Below are positions 60,521 through 64,000 of a stretch of 64,000 bases of DNA, piece by piece. Position numbers and translations under genes: made by a program. This stretch comes from Ptiloglossa arizonensis (Eukaryota; Arthropoda; Insecta; Hymenoptera; Colletidae): NCBI RefSeq assembly GCF_051014685.1, contig NW_027478863.1, forward strand, positions 124,001 through 188,000, written 5' to 3'. The notes beneath the pieces were generated by a model that was not told the DNA's origin, did no database searches, and worked only from the letters and a program-made list of their open reading frames with translations. The stretch's first letter is position 1; each line of letters opens with the position of its first letter.

Positions 60521-60912
60521 TATAACGTATAACGTATAACGTATAACGTATAACGTATAACGTATAACGTATAACGTATAACGTATAACGTATGACGTAT
60601 AACGTATAACGTATAACGTATAACGTATAACGTATAACGTATAACGTATAACGTATAACGTATGACGCATAACGTATAACGTATAACATGTAATGTATAA
60701 CGTATAACGTATAACGTATAACGTATAACGTATAACGTATAACCTATGACGTATAACGTGTAACGTATAACGTATAACGTATAACGTATAACGTATAACG
60801 TATAACGTAAAACGTATAACGTATAACGTATAACGTATAACGTATAACGTATAACGTATAACGTATAACGTATAACGTATAACGTATAACGTATAACGTA
60901 TAACGTATAACG

Positions 60913-60947
60913 TATAACATATAACGAATAACGTAAAACGCATAACG
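60913..60947. repeat. J block, short copy 9
   Basis: A second half-length J block, 427 bp (61 units) after copy 8, with the common cgtaaaacg. Confidence 0.7.
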
Positions 60948-61777
60948 TATAACGTATAACGTATAACGTATAACGTATAACCTATGACGTATAACGTATA
61001 GCGTATAACGTATAACGTATAACGTATAACGTATAACGTATATCGTATAACGTATAACGTATAACGAATAACGTAAAACGTATAACGCATAATGCATAAC
61101 GTATAACGTATAACGTATAACGTATAACCTATGACGTATAACGTATAACTTGTAACGTATAACGTATAACGTATAACGTATAACCTATAACGTATAACGT
61201 ATAACGTATAACGTATAACGTATAACGTATAAAGTATAACGTATAACGTATAACGTATACCGTATAACGTATAACGTATAACGTATAACGTATAACGTAT
61301 AACATGTAATGTATAACGTATAACGTATAACGTATAACGTATAACGTATAACGTATAACGTATAACGTATGACATGTAATGTATAACGTATAACGTATAA
61401 TGTATAACGTATAACGTATAACGTATAACGTATAACGTATAACGTGTAACGAAGTACGTATAACGAATAACGTATAACGTATATCGTATAACGTACAACT
61501 TATAACGTATAACGTACAACGTATAACGTATAACGTACAACGTATTACGTACAACGTATAACGTATAACGTATAACGAATATCGTACAACGTATAACGCA
61601 TAACGTATAACGTATAACGTATAACGTATAACGCATAACGTATAACGTATAACGTATAACGTATAACGTATAACGTATAACGTATAACGTATAACGTATA
61701 ACGTATAACGTATAACGTATAACGTATAACGTATAACGTATAACGTATAACGTATAACGTTTAACGTATAACGTATA

Positions 61778-61892
61778 ACTTGTAACGAAAAACGTATAAC
61801 GAATAACGTAAAACGTATGACGCATTACATGCTACGTATAACGTATAACGTTCAACGTATAACCTATGACGTATAACGTATAACTTGTAACG
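61778..61892. repeat. H block copy 11 (acgaaaaacg form)
   Basis: The G form, opening a shortened G/six-A pair at the end of the window. Its downstream neighbourhood matches 52.3-52.9 kb at an offset of 9,554 bp. Confidence 0.9.
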
Positions 61893-62460
61893 TATAACGT
61901 ATAACGTATAACGTATAACCTATAACGTATAACGTATAACGTATAACGTATAACGTATAAAGTATAACGTATAACGTATAACGTATAACGTATAACGTAT
62001 AACGTATAACGTATAACGTATAACGTACAACGTATAACGTATAACGTATAACGTGTAACGTATAACGTATAACGTATAACGTATAACGTATAACGTATAA
62101 CGTATAACGTATGACATGTAATGTATAACGTATAACGTATAACGTATAACGTATAACGTATAACGTATAACGTATAACGTATGACATGTAATGTATAACG
62201 TATAACGTATAATGTATAACGTATAACGTATAACGTATAACGTATAACGTATAACGTATAACGTATAACGCATAACGTATAACGTATAACGTATTACCTA
62301 TGACGTATAACGTATAACGTATAACGCATAGCGTACAACGTATAACGTATCACGTATAACGTATTACGAATAACGTGTAACGTATGACGTATAACGTATA
62401 ACGTATAACGTACAACGTATAACGTATCACGTTTAACGTATTACGAATAACATATAACGT
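61778..62460. repeat. Shortened third HOR copy, first part
   Basis: Variants match 52,224-52,906 at an offset of 9,554 bp. A unit with cgtttaacg near 61,759 and the G-form H block mark the start. It is cut short near 62,465. Confidence 0.8.
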
Positions 62461-62465
62461 ATAAC

Positions 62466-64000
62466 GTATAACGTATAACGTATATCGTATAACGCATAAC
62501 GTATAACGTATAACGTATAACCTATGACGTATAACGTATAACGTATAACGTATAACGTATAACGAATAACGTATAACGTATAACGTATAACGTATAACCT
62601 ATGACGTATAACGTGTAACGTATAACGTATAACGTATAACGTATAACGTTTAACGTATAACGTATAACGTGTAACGTATAACGTATAAAGTATAACGTAT
62701 AACGTATAACGTATAACGTATAACGTATAACGTATAACGTATAACGTACAACGTGTACCGTATAACGTATAACGTATAACGTATAACGTATAACGTATAA
62801 CGTATAACGTATAACGTATAACGTATAACGTATAACGTATAACGTATAACGTATAACGTATAACGTATAACCTATGACGTATAACGTATAGCGTATAACG
62901 TATAACGTATAACGTATAACGTATAACGTATATCGTATAACGTATAACGTATAACGAATAACGTAAAACGTATAACGCATAATGCATAACGTATAACGTA
63001 TAACGTATAACGTATAACCTATGACGTATAACGTATAACGTATAACGTATAACTTGTAACAAAAAACGTATAACGAATAACGTAAAACGTATGACGCATT
63101 ACATGCTACGTATAACGTATAACGTTCAACGTATAACCTATGACGTATAACGTATAACTTGTAACGTATAACGTATAACGTATAACGTATAACCTATAAC
63201 GTATAACGTATAACGTATAACGTATAACGTATAACGTATAACGTATAACGTATAACGTATAACGTATAAAGTATAACGTATAACGTATAACGTATAACGT
63301 ATAACGTATAACGTATAACGTATAACGTATAACGTATAACGTATAACGTATAGCTTATAACGTATAACCTATAACGTATAACGTATGACGTATAACGTAT
63401 AACGTATAACGTATAACGTATAACGTATGACGTATAACGTATAACGTATAACGTATAACATATAACGTATAACCTATGACGTATAACGTATAACGTATAA
63501 CGTATAACGTATAACGTATAACGTATAACGTATAACGTATAATGTATAACGTATAACATGTAACGTGTAGCGTATAACGTACAACGTATAACGTATAACG
63601 TATAACGTATAACGTATAACGTATAACATGTAACGTACAACGTATAACGTATACCGTATAACGTATAACTAATAACGTATAACGTATAACGCATAACGTA
63701 TAACGTATAACGTATAACGTATAACGTATAACGTATAACGCATAACGTATAACGTATAACATGTAATGTATAACGTATAACGTATAATGTATAACGTATA
63801 ACGTTTAACGTATAACGTATAACGTATAACGTGTAACGAAGTACGTATAACGAATAACGTATAACGTATATCGTAGAACGTACAACTTATAACGTATAAC
63901 GTACAACGTATAACGTATAACGTATAACGTATAACGTTTAATGAATAACGTATAACGTATAACGTATAACGTACAACGTATAACGTATCACGTTTAACGT
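62466..64000. repeat. Shortened third HOR copy, second part
   Basis: Variants match 56,216-57,750 at an offset of 6,250 bp (6 modulo 7 because of the slip at 59,041). The tagctt string is at 63,351/57,101 and the H block at 63,052/56,802. Differences seen include tgtaccg at about 62,754 for tataccg and tttaatg near 63,936 for tataatg. The stretch runs off the window. Confidence 0.8.
63052..63166. repeat. H block copy 12 (six-A form)
   Basis: It lies only 1,274 bp after copy 11, against 1,540 bp for the matching pair 9-10. The missing 266 bp (38 units) is mostly a deletion near 62,465. Confidence 0.9.

Larger units (their letters stand above)
57000..61777. repeat. Mixed array section
   Basis: It contains the tagctt string (57,101), several tgtagcg/taataacg groups at 57.3-58.6 kb, two catgtaatg strings 56 bp apart (57,895 and 57,951), an I block (59,401) and two half-length J blocks. 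Parts resemble 4-5.3 kb, 33-36 kb and 49.9-50.7 kb. No gene or non-satellite sequence is seen. Confidence 0.65.
1..64000. repeat. Heptanucleotide satellite array, unit TATAACG
   Basis: The window is an uninterrupted head-to-tail array of a 7-bp unit, TATAACG on the plus strand and CGTTATA on the minus strand, always in the same orientation. The unit is 5/7 A+T and contains one CpG inside a palindromic ACGT that spans each unit junction. Most units are exact. The rest are mainly single-substitution variants (CATAACG, TACAACG, TATAATG, TATAACA, TGTAACG, TATGACG, TATATCG, TATACCG, TATAAAG, TTTAACG). No flank is reached at either end. By general knowledge, simple-sequence arrays of tens of kilobases are typical of eukaryotic heterochromatin; the exact locus and species are not inferable here. 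No gene-containing stretch interrupts the array anywhere. Confidence 0.98.

Noticed and set aside
1..64000. CRISPR array
   Set aside because: Repeats are 7 bp with no unique spacers, and no cas-like gene is present.
1..64000. Telomere repeat
   Set aside because: A 7-bp unit is a common telomere length, but this motif has no G-rich strand (one G and one C per unit) and carries dense HOR structure. It does not resemble TTTAGGG- or TTAGGG-type repeats. A subtelomeric place remains possible.
1..64000. TATA boxes or bZIP-type ACGT sites as promoters
   Set aside because: TATA and ACGT are part of every unit, so they hold no positional information.
1..64000. Bacterial or viral origin of the window
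   Set aside because: No coding sequence is found in 64 kb, and a pure satellite of this size is not expected in such genomes. A wholly artificial assembly expansion cannot be excluded from sequence alone, but the varied HOR order argues against it.

Overview
The whole window is one tandem satellite array. Its unit is the 7-bp motif TATAACG (canonical form AACGTAT; minus strand CGTTATA). About 9,100 units run off both ends, so the real array exceeds 64 kb. I find no unique sequence, gene, RNA gene, transposon or CRISPR. A simple-sequence array of this size points to constitutive heterochromatin of a eukaryote (centromeric, pericentromeric, subtelomeric, or on a sex or B chromosome). I do not recognise the motif as the satellite of a named species, so the organism stays unassigned.

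The array has structure above the 7-mer. Variant units, mostly single substitutions such as CATAACG, TACAACG, TATAATG, TGTAACG, TATATCG and TATAACA, fall in fixed strings that recur many times. Three of these strings serve here as landmarks: an H block (115 bp, 12 copies), a J block (70 bp, seven full and two short copies) and an I block (21 bp, nine copies). They reveal nested higher-order repeats (HORs). Distances between neighbouring copies cluster near 1.5 kb, 3.0-3.1 kb and 4.9-5.1 kb. Larger offsets of 11.4-12.6 kb and about 17.1-17.6 kb are also seen. Within clean sequence every offset checked is a multiple of 7 bp.

Layout: 1-8.7 kb is an in-phase array with a ~5-kb internal period. 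8,723-10,143 is a patch full of off-register 1-4 bp indels, whose homologue near 25.9-27.3 kb is clean. 10.1-13.0 kb resumes the array with three more phase slips. 13.0-24 kb holds further copies of the first 7 kb, with local 1,211-, 1,540- and 511-bp duplications. 24-32 kb repeats 7-12.9 kb and carries a 1,463-bp tandem repeat. 32-36.9 kb has 203-bp and ~2.1-kb repeats. 36.96-46.72 kb is a nearly perfect 4,879-bp tandem duplication. 48.9-57 kb is an H-rich HOR of ~1.5 kb, dimerised to ~3.06 kb. 57-62 kb is mixed. 62.46-64 kb repeats 56.2-57.75 kb.

The minus strand has very long open reading frames. They follow from the motif: three units make seven codons, and all three minus frames read the same stop-free heptapeptide, IRYTLYV. 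I do not call any of them as genes. The points of interest are the HOR architecture, its strict 7-bp register, and the probable sequence-quality defect at 8.7-10.1 kb.
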